Part shown: piece by piece, positions 1 to 7,265 of the stretch
How the letters are laid out: the number at the start of each line of letters is the position of its first letter
Position numbering within the stretch: position 1 is the first letter of the stretch
Assembly (NCBI GenBank): GCA_028275505.1
Contig: JAPWUP010000011.1
Span: 1 to 45,894 of the forward strand
Source: Bryobacteraceae bacterium
Lineage (GTDB): Bacteria > Acidobacteriota > Terriglobia > Bryobacterales > Bryobacteraceae
DNA: 45,894 nt
Direction of reading: 5' to 3'
Notes under the pieces: model-generated
Database searches by the model: none
Seen by the model: only the letters and a program-made list of their open reading frames with translations
What the model was told of the DNA's origin: nothing
Made by a program: the position numbers and the translations under genes

Positions 1-392
1 GTCCCGATACCTTCAGCTTTGCCGGGCAGGCGTACGGGTATGATCTGGTCGGGCATTACTACGGGCCGGACGGCATCCCCGGCACCGCGGACGACATCTG
101 GTACGGCGAGTCCAATCCGGGCAATGATCTCGTTCTCGTGAACCGTCTCTGGTTCGCGGGACTGGGGGCCGCGTTCTCGGTATCCGATCCTGCCGATCTG
201 CCCTATGCCTTGTGGTGGATCACGCAGCAAGATTATCCGTTCGGGTGGGGAACTTATTTGATTTGGATTGATGGCCAGTTGGTCACGGCCAGCGCTGGCG
301 CGTCCCTGGTTCCCGAGCCGGCAACCGCTGCGCTGATTGGCCTCGGCCTCGCCGGCCTGCTTTGCCTGCGGCGCTACCGCAAGGCGGCCTGA
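1..392 (+). CDS. PEP-CTERM surface protein, C-terminal fragment
   Basis: The reading frame is open from the left edge (first full codon at position 3) to a TGA at 390-392, so only the last 129 residues or so are present and the true start lies outside the window. The C-terminus has the full PEP-CTERM layout: a V-P-E-P motif, a hydrophobic Ala/Leu/Gly helix, then a basic R-R-Y-R-K tail. Known PEP-CTERM proteins are exported and processed by an exosortase, often in exopolysaccharide-producing Gram-negatives. Further upstream a D-G-I-P-G-T-A-D-D stretch resembles an acidic calcium-binding loop, which is suggestive only. No exosortase is in the window. The O-antigen-ligase-like gene that follows fits an exopolysaccharide setting. 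The sorting signal is clear; the function of the mature part cannot be told. Confidence 0.85.
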   Translation, partial: PDTFSFAGQAYGYDLVGHYYGPDGIPGTADDIWYGESNPGNDLVLVNRLWFAGLGAAFSVSDPADLPYALWWITQQDYPFGWGTYLIWIDGQLVTASAGASLVPEPATAALIGLGLAGLLCLRRYRKAA

Positions 393-408
393 CCGGAAAA
401 GTTCTGAA

Positions 409-439
409 GGCGGCCCGGGGGCGGGAATCCTGGGCCGCC
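409..439 (+). terminator. GC-rich hairpin after the PEP-CTERM gene
   Basis: GGCGGCCC (409-416) and GGGCCGCC (432-439) form a perfect 8-bp stem with a 15-nt loop, starting 17 nt after the stop codon. No T-run follows, so it is only a terminator-like structure; it could instead stabilise the mRNA 3' end. Confidence 0.4.
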
Positions 440-471
440 GCTCCTCTGCCACCCTCTGATCCAGTTCCTCA

Positions 472-1800
472 GTGAACGCTGCTTGTGTCGTCCTCCTCTC
501 GCTGGCCCTCGGCCATGCGGCCTTGCATGATGCGGGCGTTGAACCCAACGACTGGGGCGTCTCGCTGGTCGCGGTCGGATTGTGCGGAATCCTGTGCTGG
601 TCTCGCGCGCGATTGCCGTGGCCGCGTGGATGGACAACTTGGCTGCCTCTGAGCCTCCTGGCGTGGGCATCCCTCGCCTTGCTGCCTTTGCCCAACGCCC
701 TTGTCAGGCTGCTGGCGCCCGCGCGCGCCGCGGCGCTGGATGGCCTCACCGCCATCGCGGGACCGTGGAGCTGGGCCGCGTTGAGCGCCAAGCCCGCGGC
801 AACCTTGGAAAAGGTGATCGGGCTGGCGGGCTGCATCCTCGTTTTCTGGCTCATGGCGGATCTGGCCGGGCGGCTCGATGACTATCCGTGGGCTGTCGCG
901 TGGCCCTTGCTGATCCTTGCAGGCTTCGAGGCGGTTCTGGGGCTCATTCAGGCGTATGCGCCCGGCGGCGATCGCATAGCCACGGGAACTTGGGTCAACC
1001 GCAACCACTACTGCGGCTTTCTCGAGCTGTGCCTGCCGTTCGCGCTGGCTTACGGCGTAGCGGTTCTCGGGCGCGGGCGATCGCGCCACGGCGTAAGCCT
1101 GCGCATGGCGCTGGCGGCCTGCGGCCTGTTCACGATCGCCGCCCTGATCCTGCTGGCGATTCTGCACTCGTTCTCGCGGATGGGTTTCGTGGCCGCTCTG
1201 GTCTCGATGTTCATCATGGGGGCGGCCGCGCTGGGCAGCGGCGAAGCGCCCGCATGGAGACGCCGGCTGGGACCGGCACTCATCGGCTTGCTCGTGCTCC
1301 TCGCTTTCATCTTCTTGCCCCCGGACAAGCTGATCGAGCGCTTCGGCCACATGGCCGCCACGGAGGAAATCTCGGCCGACGTCCGCATTCAGATCTGGCG
1401 CGATACGCTCGAGCTGGTGCGGGCGCAGCCTGTGGCTGGCAGCGGCCTGGGCGCGTACGAATCGGCGCTCATGCGGCACAAGCTCGCGGCGCCTTTGTAC
1501 ACGGTGGATTTCGCCCACAACGACTATTTGCAGTTGGCGGCCGAGCTCGGCGTTTTCGGGCTGGCTGTCGTCGTGACCCTCGCTGCGCTTTGCCTGCGGT
1601 CGGCCTGGCGAGCCGCGCGCCGCAGTCACTGGGAGGAGGAGCGCTGGCGGGCGCTGGGCGCGCTGGGCGGCCTGTCGGCGCTGGCCCTGCACAGTTTCGT
1701 GGACTTCAACCTTTACATTCCGGCGAATGCAATGACACTGGCCTGGGTAGCAGGGATCGCGATCGCCCGTTCCGTGTCTACGGGCGCCGCTCGAGCCTGA
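472..1800 (+). CDS. O-antigen ligase / Wzy-type polymerase family membrane protein
   Basis: This 442-residue polytopic protein has about ten or more hydrophobic segments. The family signature is visible as W-V-N-R-N-H-Y at residues 174-180 in the loop before a hydrophobic run, and a second conserved patch A-H-N-D-Y at 348-352 followed by L-x-E-L-G. The WaaL/Wzy_C family joins or polymerises undecaprenyl-linked glycans on the periplasmic face of the inner membrane. The start is a GTG at 472, 79 nt after the PEP-CTERM gene; no in-frame ATG fits better. The neighbouring PEP-CTERM gene suggests an exopolysaccharide polymerase/ligase role rather than classical LPS ligation, but the sequence alone does not separate these. 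The last 23 nt overlap the convergent gene on the other strand. Confidence 0.82.
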   Translation: MNAACVVLLSLALGHAALHDAGVEPNDWGVSLVAVGLCGILCWSRARLPWPRGWTTWLPLSLLAWASLALLPLPNALVRLLAPARAAALDGLTAIAGPWSWAALSAKPAATLEKVIGLAGCILVFWLMADLAGRLDDYPWAVAWPLLILAGFEAVLGLIQAYAPGGDRIATGTWVNRNHYCGFLELCLPFALAYGVAVLGRGRSRHGVSLRMALAACGLFTIAALILLAILHSFSRMGFVAALVSMFIMGAAALGSGEAPAWRRRLGPALIGLLVLLAFIFLPPDKLIERFGHMAATEEISADVRIQIWRDTLELVRAQPVAGSGLGAYESALMRHKLAAPLYTVDFAHNDYLQLAAELGVFGLAVVVTLAALCLRSAWRAARRSHWEEERWRALGALGGLSALALHSFVDFNLYIPANAMTLAWVAGIAIARSVSTGAARA

Positions 1801-2914
1801 CCGCGTCCACCCAGGCGGCGCCACGGATCTTGTTGTCGAACTTGCGGGACGGGCGGCGGCAAAGCTGGATGGCGGCAAGCAGGGTGCGCGGCGCGACGAC
1901 TTCTGCTTCCACGAATTGCCAGTCGGTGGTTCCCGTGATGTGCTGAGTCTCGGCGAGGACGCGGTTGCCGCTGCCGGTTTCGCTGAGGCGCAGAAAAAGG
2001 CCCTGATCGGTCGTCAGATCCTGCGAAGCAATCCACGCGGACAGACGGTAGCGCCCGGCGGGCACAACCACCAGTTGCGAGACGTGCGAGTAATCGAAAT
2101 TGGCCGTGCCGGGAAAGCTCAGCTTGAGCGATGCCCGACCCTCCCGCGCCCGGGCCGGATCGCGAACCGCCTGCACGCCTTCCAGCGGGCGGATGCGCCA
2201 GTCCAGCGGCGAGCCGCTCGGCTCGTTTTCAAAGCTGCCGTTGTAAACCAGGTTGCGCACGGGATAATCGCCGGCCCGCGGCCCCAGCCAGGCAACCCAG
2301 GTTGCGAGCGCCTCATGGTACTCGGCCTTGCGCAGAAGCAGCTCCAGATAGGCGGCCGCCAGCTCGTCGTTGGCGAGGCGGTGCTCGCAGAGGGAGTGCC
2401 AGGCGGCGCGGGCGCGACCGGCATCGCCGCTTTGCAGAAGGAAGCGGAAATGCGAGCGGGCGGCGCGCGGGTTCCTGGCGAGCTGGGGCAGCAGCTCATC
2501 GAAGGGAATCAGGCGGTCGGTGTAGTAGAAGATGATCGCGTCATAGTCGGGGACCAGCTCGAGGATGCGAAGCATGTGGGGCAGGGCAGTGCGGGCTTCG
2601 CCGACGCGGATGTGAAATCCCGCAGCGCGCATCAACACGGGCGGAATGTTGGGACCGAGCTCGACGGCGCGCCGGAAGCACAGGCGGGCTTCGGCGATCT
2701 TGCCGGTCTCGGCGAGGGCTTCGCCGAGATCGCACCAGCGGTAGGGATTGGCAGGGTCGGAGCGCAGCAGGCGCCGTGCGAGAGCTTCGGCTTGCGTGGC
2801 GGGCTGTTCCGTGAGGTCGGGGTAGGTCTCTGGCGGGCGCAGGGCGAGCCAGAGCCCGCCGCCGGCGACGGCCAGGGCGAGCAGCGCGCGGAGCAGAAAC
2901 CCTGCGTCTCGCAC
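1778..2914 (-). CDS. Membrane-anchored TPR protein with C-terminal carbohydrate-binding-like domain
   Basis: The 378-residue product starts with a GTG at 2914 preceded by a GAGG-like ribosome site. Residues 6-25 form a single hydrophobic N-terminal segment (signal anchor). Tetratricopeptide-like helices follow from about residue 40 to 150, including a stretch in which W-C-D-L-G-E-A-L and A-E-A-R-L-C-F-R-R-A-V-E-L-G-P fit the TPR consensus. From about residue 220 an N-x-x-Y-N-G-S-F-E-N opening, followed by beta-rich sequence (Y-S-H-V-S-Q-L-V, Y-R-L-S-A-W-I), resembles CBM4/9-type jelly-roll modules. TPR proteins are common in exosortase/exopolysaccharide loci, where they may organise assembly. 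The 3' end overlaps the O-antigen-ligase-like gene tail to tail. The exact role is unknown. Confidence 0.7.
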   Translation of the reverse strand: MRDAGFLLRALLALAVAGGGLWLALRPPETYPDLTEQPATQAEALARRLLRSDPANPYRWCDLGEALAETGKIAEARLCFRRAVELGPNIPPVLMRAAGFHIRVGEARTALPHMLRILELVPDYDAIIFYYTDRLIPFDELLPQLARNPRAARSHFRFLLQSGDAGRARAAWHSLCEHRLANDELAAAYLELLLRKAEYHEALATWVAWLGPRAGDYPVRNLVYNGSFENEPSGSPLDWRIRPLEGVQAVRDPARAREGRASLKLSFPGTANFDYSHVSQLVVVPAGRYRLSAWIASQDLTTDQGLFLRLSETGSGNRVLAETQHITGTTDWQFVEAEVVAPRTLLAAIQLCRRPSRKFDNKIRGAAWVDAVRLERRP

Positions 2915-2962
2915 TTGCGAACCTCGCGTGTTATTTTATCGTCTCCACCCTCAAATTAGGGA

Positions 2963-2991
2963 TTGAAAAAGCAGAAAAGCAGGGGTAAATT
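2963..2991 (+). promoter_or_regulatory. Predicted sigma70-type promoter for the peptide-modification gene train
   Basis: TTGAAA (2963-2968), a 17-nt spacer and TAAATT (2986-2991) match a housekeeping promoter at 5/6 and 4/6 positions. It lies in the 183-nt gap between the divergent TPR gene and the first propeller gene, about 105 nt upstream of that gene's preferred start. This leaves an untranslated leader of about 100 nt. Confidence 0.55.
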
Positions 2992-3097
2992 GTAACGTGA
3001 GCGCGCCGCGGCAGAGCGATTTTTGTTGGACATCGTAAGACATTCGTTCTTGCGATTGAGCCACGGCGAAGCACGGACAGGAAACCGGGAGGTCGAG

Positions 3098-4786
3098 ATG
3101 AGCAGAGGGCATCCGAAGTGGGTCGGATTCATTCCGGTAGCAGTGGTTCTTGCGGCGGGGATTGTTCTGGTGACGGCGCAGGCGCCGGGACAGGGCGCGA
3201 TGGCGCCGCGTTTCCCGATTGTTCGCGATTGGAGCCACAGGTATCTGGCTTACGGGAACGCTTCGTTCCGGGCCGCGACGCTGAGTCAGCTCCAGCGCGA
3301 TCCGCGGCTGGCGGCGGCCTGGGTGCAGCGCAACGTGATCGGCGCCCTGGCGTCGGCTTCGGCCCCGGGCCGGCAGCCGTGGCGGCGCAATTCCCTCACG
3401 CTGAAGCGCGACTGGGCGGTGTCGCTGGGGAACGTCGATACTTCGACCCCAGTGCCCAAAGAGCACTTCCCGGCGATGTGGGGGGCGAGCTTCACCAACC
3501 CGGATTGTGCCAATGATTTTGTGGTCTTTGGCATCCGGGCGGGTCAGGCGACCGGCCAGGCGAACATCGTGGCGTTCAACAATCTCTACCTCTACACCAC
3601 CTGCTCGGCGCCGGTTCCCCAGACAATGTGGGCTTACTATGTGGGCGGCGGCGGGAGTGATCCCGATCAGGTCAGAACGTCCCCGGTGCTTTCGCTCGAC
3701 GGGAAAGAGGTGGCGTTCGTCGAGGACCGGGACAAGGGTTCAGGCGGCGCTTACTTCCACGTGCTCAAGTGGGTAGCGGGGCAGGGTACCATTGGAAGCC
3801 CCGCCACTCCCGGCTCCGGGGGCTCTTCCGTGCGCAGCGTGAAGTATTCCGATTCAGGCAACCTGCGCTCGTCGCCCTTCGTGGATTACTGGAACAACGT
3901 CGCCTTCGTCGGGGCGGACGATGGGAAGCTGTACGCCATCGGGCCGGTGTTCAATGCCACTTCCAATCCAGCGGTTCTCGGCTTCGTGGAGGTCGGGAGC
4001 GTAGGGGCTCATCTAACCAGCCCGGTCATGGATCCCAACGAGAACAGGATTTTCATCTCAGATGGAAGCTCGCTCCACTCCTACCTTGTATCCTACGGCA
4101 CGAACAGCGTAACATTCAGCGACCCCAAAACCTACCTCATCAGTGGTGACGCCGAGGCTATTCAGGACGCTGCGCTCGTGGACGTGGACCGGCGGCGCGT
4201 CTTTTGGTTCGCTCGCAAAACCTTTTTAACTGCTCTGGCGATCGAGACCGACTATAGCTTTACGTCCACGGCGACCAAGACTGCGTCCATCGGCCAGAGC
4301 TCCGAGACGACCATCCGCGCCGGAGCGTTCGATGACGACCATTACTCCGGAAAGGGCGGGCAGCTGCACGTGTGCGGCAAAGCCTCCGACAGCGACCAGC
4401 CCCGACTTTACACGTTTGGATTCTTCCAGAGCGGGAACGAATGGGTCTGGAATAACTCGACTTACTACGTCAACACCATCGCTACGACGGCTGGCGAGTG
4501 CTCGCCGCTGACGACGTTCAAGAGCGACAAAGACCGCCTGTTCCTCGGCTTCGAGGGCGGCGTGATCCAGATGTGGGAACTGCCTGTGACTTCTTCTGCC
4601 GACCGGGCCGACCAATCGGCCTCCGGTTACAACGGTGGCTCGGCCGGCATCATCGTGGACAACCGGAGCTCCACCGCCGAGGCCAACAACATCTACTTCC
4701 AGACGGTGCTCGCATCGAGCGCCTGTGCCGAGAACGGAACCAACAAAGTCTGCGCCGTCAAGCTGACCCAAAGCGGGCTGCAATAG
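3098..4786 (+). CDS. Secreted beta-propeller-like protein, copy 1
   Basis: I chose the ATG at 3098 (562 residues) over an in-frame start at 3023 because a GGGAGG ribosome site precedes it and it opens directly into a signal peptide (about residues 1-28, hydrophobic V-A-V-V-L-A-A-G-I-V-L-V). The mature N-terminus carries R-F-P-I-V-R-D-W-S-H-R-Y-L, shared with the second copy. The middle has propeller-like strand units such as S-S-P-F-V-D-Y-W-N-N-V-A-F-V-G-A-D-D-G-K-L-Y-A-I and T-S-P-V-M-D-P-x-x-N-R-I-F, as in PQQ/WD-type folds. Cysteines at conserved points (D-C-A-N-D-F, E-C-S-P-L-T and a C-terminal C-A-E-N-G...V-C-A-V-K-L pair) suggest disulfides in an exported protein. A 55-codon peptide gene starts 25 nt downstream. 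No catalytic motif was recognised; a binding or scaffold role is inferred. Confidence 0.72.
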   Translation: MSRGHPKWVGFIPVAVVLAAGIVLVTAQAPGQGAMAPRFPIVRDWSHRYLAYGNASFRAATLSQLQRDPRLAAAWVQRNVIGALASASAPGRQPWRRNSLTLKRDWAVSLGNVDTSTPVPKEHFPAMWGASFTNPDCANDFVVFGIRAGQATGQANIVAFNNLYLYTTCSAPVPQTMWAYYVGGGGSDPDQVRTSPVLSLDGKEVAFVEDRDKGSGGAYFHVLKWVAGQGTIGSPATPGSGGSSVRSVKYSDSGNLRSSPFVDYWNNVAFVGADDGKLYAIGPVFNATSNPAVLGFVEVGSVGAHLTSPVMDPNENRIFISDGSSLHSYLVSYGTNSVTFSDPKTYLISGDAEAIQDAALVDVDRRRVFWFARKTFLTALAIETDYSFTSTATKTASIGQSSETTIRAGAFDDDHYSGKGGQLHVCGKASDSDQPRLYTFGFFQSGNEWVWNNSTYYVNTIATTAGECSPLTTFKSDKDRLFLGFEGGVIQMWELPVTSSADRADQSASGYNGGSAGIIVDNRSSTAEANNIYFQTVLASSACAENGTNKVCAVKLTQSGLQ

Positions 4787-4811
4787 AATCATCAGCAAGG
4801 AGACTCGCGAT

Positions 4812-4979
4812 ATGGCCTCCGAGAAACACGTTCCGAAAGTGCCGGCGGCGCGCGGGCCGCGCCGGCCCTACCACAAGCCCGCCTTCCAGTGCGAGCAGGT
4901 CTTTGAAACCGCCGCCGTGCGCTGCGGGAAGATCTATCCCCGGTACGCGCAGTGCAAGAGCGTGACAAAGACCTCCTGA
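4812..4979 (+). CDS. 55-residue Cys-containing peptide, candidate RiPP precursor
   Basis: The ATG at 4812 has an AAGGAG ribosome site (4797-4802) at 9 nt spacing, and the frame ends at TGA 4977-4979. The first half is basic and Pro/Arg/Lys-rich (leader-like). It is followed by K-P-A-F-Q-C-E-Q-V-F-E-T and A-V-R-C-G-K, with cysteines at residues 27, 38 and 48. A Y/H-K-P-x-F...F-E-T...C-G-K pattern is, from memory, typical of small peptides near PqqD genes in Acidobacteria; this was not checked. The gene lies between the two propeller paralogues and in the same direction as the PqqD, radical SAM, kinase and nucleotidyltransferase genes, which makes it the natural substrate candidate. It has no classical signal peptide and no double-Gly leader. 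It could instead be a small zinc-binding protein, since three Cys and some His are available. Confidence 0.68.
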   Translation: MASEKHVPKVPAARGPRRPYHKPAFQCEQVFETAAVRCGKIYPRYAQCKSVTKTS

Positions 4980-5010
4980 CCCCGCTCGGTCCACCGTCAG
5001 GGCGGGGGTC
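4978..5010 (+). terminator. Imperfect hairpin after the 55-residue peptide gene
   Basis: GACCCCGC (4978-4985) can pair with GCGGGGGTC (5002-5010) with one bulged G, and a small GGT/ACC hairpin can form inside the loop. There is no T-run. It could partly terminate or protect the peptide mRNA before the next gene, which starts 149 nt later. The prediction is weak. Confidence 0.3.
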
Positions 5011-5159
5011 TGAAGGCACTGGATAGCGCGGCCGCACCTGCCTCTTGAGCTCACTTCCTGTTATTCTGTGAAGTTTGATTTCCCGTAAGCGGACTGCCCC
5101 CGCGGGCCCCACCGGCTCGCTAATCTCTGCCTGGGCAGACTCCGCCACACAGAACGAGG

Positions 5160-6791
5160 ATGTTGAGGCGCAGGAAAGTTGTCGTTTCATCCGGTTTTGC
5201 CACTTTGGCATTTTTCGTCGCGCTCAAGGCCAAGGGCCATGCTCAAAACGGGGCGCCGGCGCGGTTCCCCATCGTTCGCGATTGGAGCCACAGGTACTTG
5301 GTGCACGGGAACGGCTCGTTTCGCGCGCCGACGCCGAGCCGGCTCGAGCGCGATCCGCGCCTGATCATGGCTTGGCTTCAGCGCAGCCTGATCGGGGCAA
5401 TGGGGCAAGGCCTGCCGCCGGCCAGGCGGTCCGGGCGGCGCGATGGAGCCGGGGTGAAGCGCGACTGGGCGGTGTCGCTGGGCGATGGTGTGCTGACGCC
5501 GGGTCCGGCCGAAGCTTACCCCGCCATGTACGGCGGAGACATCGCCAGGGGTGATTGCGCGAACGATTTCGTCGTCTTCGGCATCAACGCCAAACCGGCG
5601 ACGAATCAGGCCAACATTGCAGCGTTTTACAACCTGTACGATAACTGCCGCAGCGGGCCCGTCCCGCAAGTCCTGTGGGCCTATCGTGTGGGCACGGGGC
5701 CGGTGCGGACATCCCCGGTACTGTCGCTAAACGGCCAGGAAGTAGCATTCGTGGAGAACAGCGCCAACGGCGCGGCCTTTCACGTGCTGAGCTGGGCGCG
5801 AGGGCAGGGCAGCATCGCCCAGCCGGCGGTCCCCGTTAATGAATCCGCGCTTCGTACGCTGACTTACTCGCGCGCGCCCAGCACCCGCTCATCACCCTTC
5901 GTGGATTATTGGAACAATGTGGCCTTCGTGGGCGCCGATGACGGCATCTTGTACGCGATCGGCCCCGTTTTCGGCACCAGCCAGCCATTGGCGATAAAGG
6001 CTGCGGTAATTGCCAGTTCAGGAAGGATTCTCACCAGCCCCGTGATGGATCCCGGGGCCAACCGGGTTTTTGTCTCGGACGGGAATACCCTGTATTGCTA
6101 TTCCTACGACGGCTCTTTCCGTTTGCAGGGTTCCTACTCCACTGGCGCCGCAGGCACGGAAGCGGTGCAGGATGCCGCGTTAGTGGACGTGGACCGGCAA
6201 AGGATTTTCTGGTTCACGAACGCGGGATCCGAGACCGCGCTGGTGATCGAAACCGACTATAACTGCGGTGCGGTCAAGACCGCCTTCATTGCGCGGAACT
6301 CGGACACGGTGCTGCGTGCCGGCGCCTTTGACAACAAACACTACGAGCTCGGAGGCCGGGGTGGACAACTGCTGCTTTGCGGCATGCGTGACAACATGTC
6401 GGGCCACCCCGCGCTCTACGCTTTTGAGTTCGACGCCCAAGGGAGTTGGAACACAACTCCCCGCTACGTGATCCGGCTCGCCAACAAAACGGGCTCCTGC
6501 TCGCCCCTTACCAGCTTTATGAGCGGCGGCCAGGATCGGCTTTTCTTCGGCTTCAGCGGAACGAACGAGGTCCAGATGTGGCATCTGCCGATTACCGGGA
6601 CGAGCTGGGGTCCAAGTGCGAGGGCACCAGGCTATGCCGGCGGCTCGGGCGGCATCACCGTGGATAATCGCAGCGCGGATCCGGCCCGGAACAACATCTA
6701 TTTCCAGACATTGGAGCGTTCGCCCGCCTGCGCCCAGAATGGCGTGCCGAAAGTCTGCGCCGTCAAACTTAGTCAAAGCGCGCTCGAATAA
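5160..6791 (+). CDS. Secreted beta-propeller-like protein, copy 2
   Basis: This 543-residue paralogue of the gene at 3098 is alignable by eye along its whole length. It starts with R-R-R-K plus a hydrophobic segment and A-Q-N-G-A (signal peptide about 1-28), then R-F-P-I-V-R-D-W-S-H-R-Y-L. Shared blocks include L-K-R-D-W-A-V-S-L-G in copy 1 versus V-K-R-D-W-A-V-S-L-G here, C-A-N-D-F-V-V-F-G-I, the Y-W-N-N-V-A-F-V-G-A-D-D-G propeller strand, and the terminal C-A-Q-N-G...V-C-A-V-K-L. The ATG at 5160 follows a short A-C-G-A-G-G ribosome site. The gap from the peptide gene is 180 nt, so it may also have its own promoter, although I could not pick a convincing one. The peptidase gene starts 30 nt after the stop. 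The function is unknown; secretion and a propeller fold are inferred. Confidence 0.72.
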   Translation: MLRRRKVVVSSGFATLAFFVALKAKGHAQNGAPARFPIVRDWSHRYLVHGNGSFRAPTPSRLERDPRLIMAWLQRSLIGAMGQGLPPARRSGRRDGAGVKRDWAVSLGDGVLTPGPAEAYPAMYGGDIARGDCANDFVVFGINAKPATNQANIAAFYNLYDNCRSGPVPQVLWAYRVGTGPVRTSPVLSLNGQEVAFVENSANGAAFHVLSWARGQGSIAQPAVPVNESALRTLTYSRAPSTRSSPFVDYWNNVAFVGADDGILYAIGPVFGTSQPLAIKAAVIASSGRILTSPVMDPGANRVFVSDGNTLYCYSYDGSFRLQGSYSTGAAGTEAVQDAALVDVDRQRIFWFTNAGSETALVIETDYNCGAVKTAFIARNSDTVLRAGAFDNKHYELGGRGGQLLLCGMRDNMSGHPALYAFEFDAQGSWNTTPRYVIRLANKTGSCSPLTSFMSGGQDRLFFGFSGTNEVQMWHLPITGTSWGPSARAPGYAGGSGGITVDNRSADPARNNIYFQTLERSPACAQNGVPKVCAVKLSQSALE

Positions 6792-6821
6792 TTATCGCGC
6801 ACGGCGGCGAGCGTCAGCGCA

Positions 6822-7265
6822 ATGACAAGCGGCTTCGGTTCACCAGCCGCAACGCAGGTTTGCCGGGAGGAGGCAGCAGAGTTCCGCGTCACTGGCGGGA
6901 GCATGTTTCCGGCGCTGCGCCCGGGTGACTGCCTGGTGGTCCGGCGCAGCGACGTCGCAACTCTCAGGCCTGGCGACCTGGTTGTGTTCCTCGGACCGGA
7001 CCGGCGAATCTGCACGCATCGGGTGAGGGGATTCGAAAATGGGTGCCCCGTAACCGGGGGCGACGCTGCGCCCGCCGCGGATCCTCCCCTGGAGCCTCAT
7101 GAGATCCTCGGGGTGGTGGTTGAAGTCAGGCGAGGCCGCAGGTCGTTCGTGCCTCGCCGCGTGCCGCCCTTCTGGGAGCGGGCCATCGCGCAGTTGTGTC
7201 GCCGCTCCGTTCTTTTCCACCGCCTGGCTCTCAAACTCTGGGCACTTTGCAGGCCGAATCCATGA
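6822..7265 (+). CDS. S24/S26-type serine peptidase, soluble signal-peptidase-like
   Basis: This 147-residue protein has the S26 catalytic block G-G-S-M-F-P-A-L-R-P-G-D with Ser27, then L-R-P-G-D-L-V-V-F. It continues with C-T-H-R-V (His66) and G-G-D-A (Asp81), in the spacing of the Ser-His-Asp arrangement of SipW/Sec11-type signal peptidases rather than the Ser-Lys dyad of classical LepB. There is no clear N-terminal transmembrane anchor; only the C-terminal 20-25 residues are moderately hydrophobic. It sits 30 nt after propeller copy 2 and overlaps the kinase gene by ATGA (7262-7265), so it is translationally coupled to the modification enzymes. It may cleave the leader of the nearby 55-residue peptide or act on the propeller proteins. 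A LexA-like role is unlikely because no DNA-binding domain is present. Confidence 0.72.
   Translation: MTSGFGSPAATQVCREEAAEFRVTGGSMFPALRPGDCLVVRRSDVATLRPGDLVVFLGPDRRICTHRVRGFENGCPVTGGDAAPAADPPLEPHEILGVVVEVRRGRRSFVPRRVPPFWERAIAQLCRRSVLFHRLALKLWALCRPNP

Noticed and set aside
469-1878. Long minus-strand open frame opposite the O-antigen-ligase-like gene
   Set aside because: It is Arg/Gln/Pro-rich without domains, and the plus-strand frame has clear membrane helices and family motifs. High GC creates such antisense frames.
2928-2940. TAAAAT box for the minus-strand TPR gene
   Set aside because: No acceptable -35 hexamer at 16-18 nt; a T-T-G-A-G-G lies only 10 nt away.
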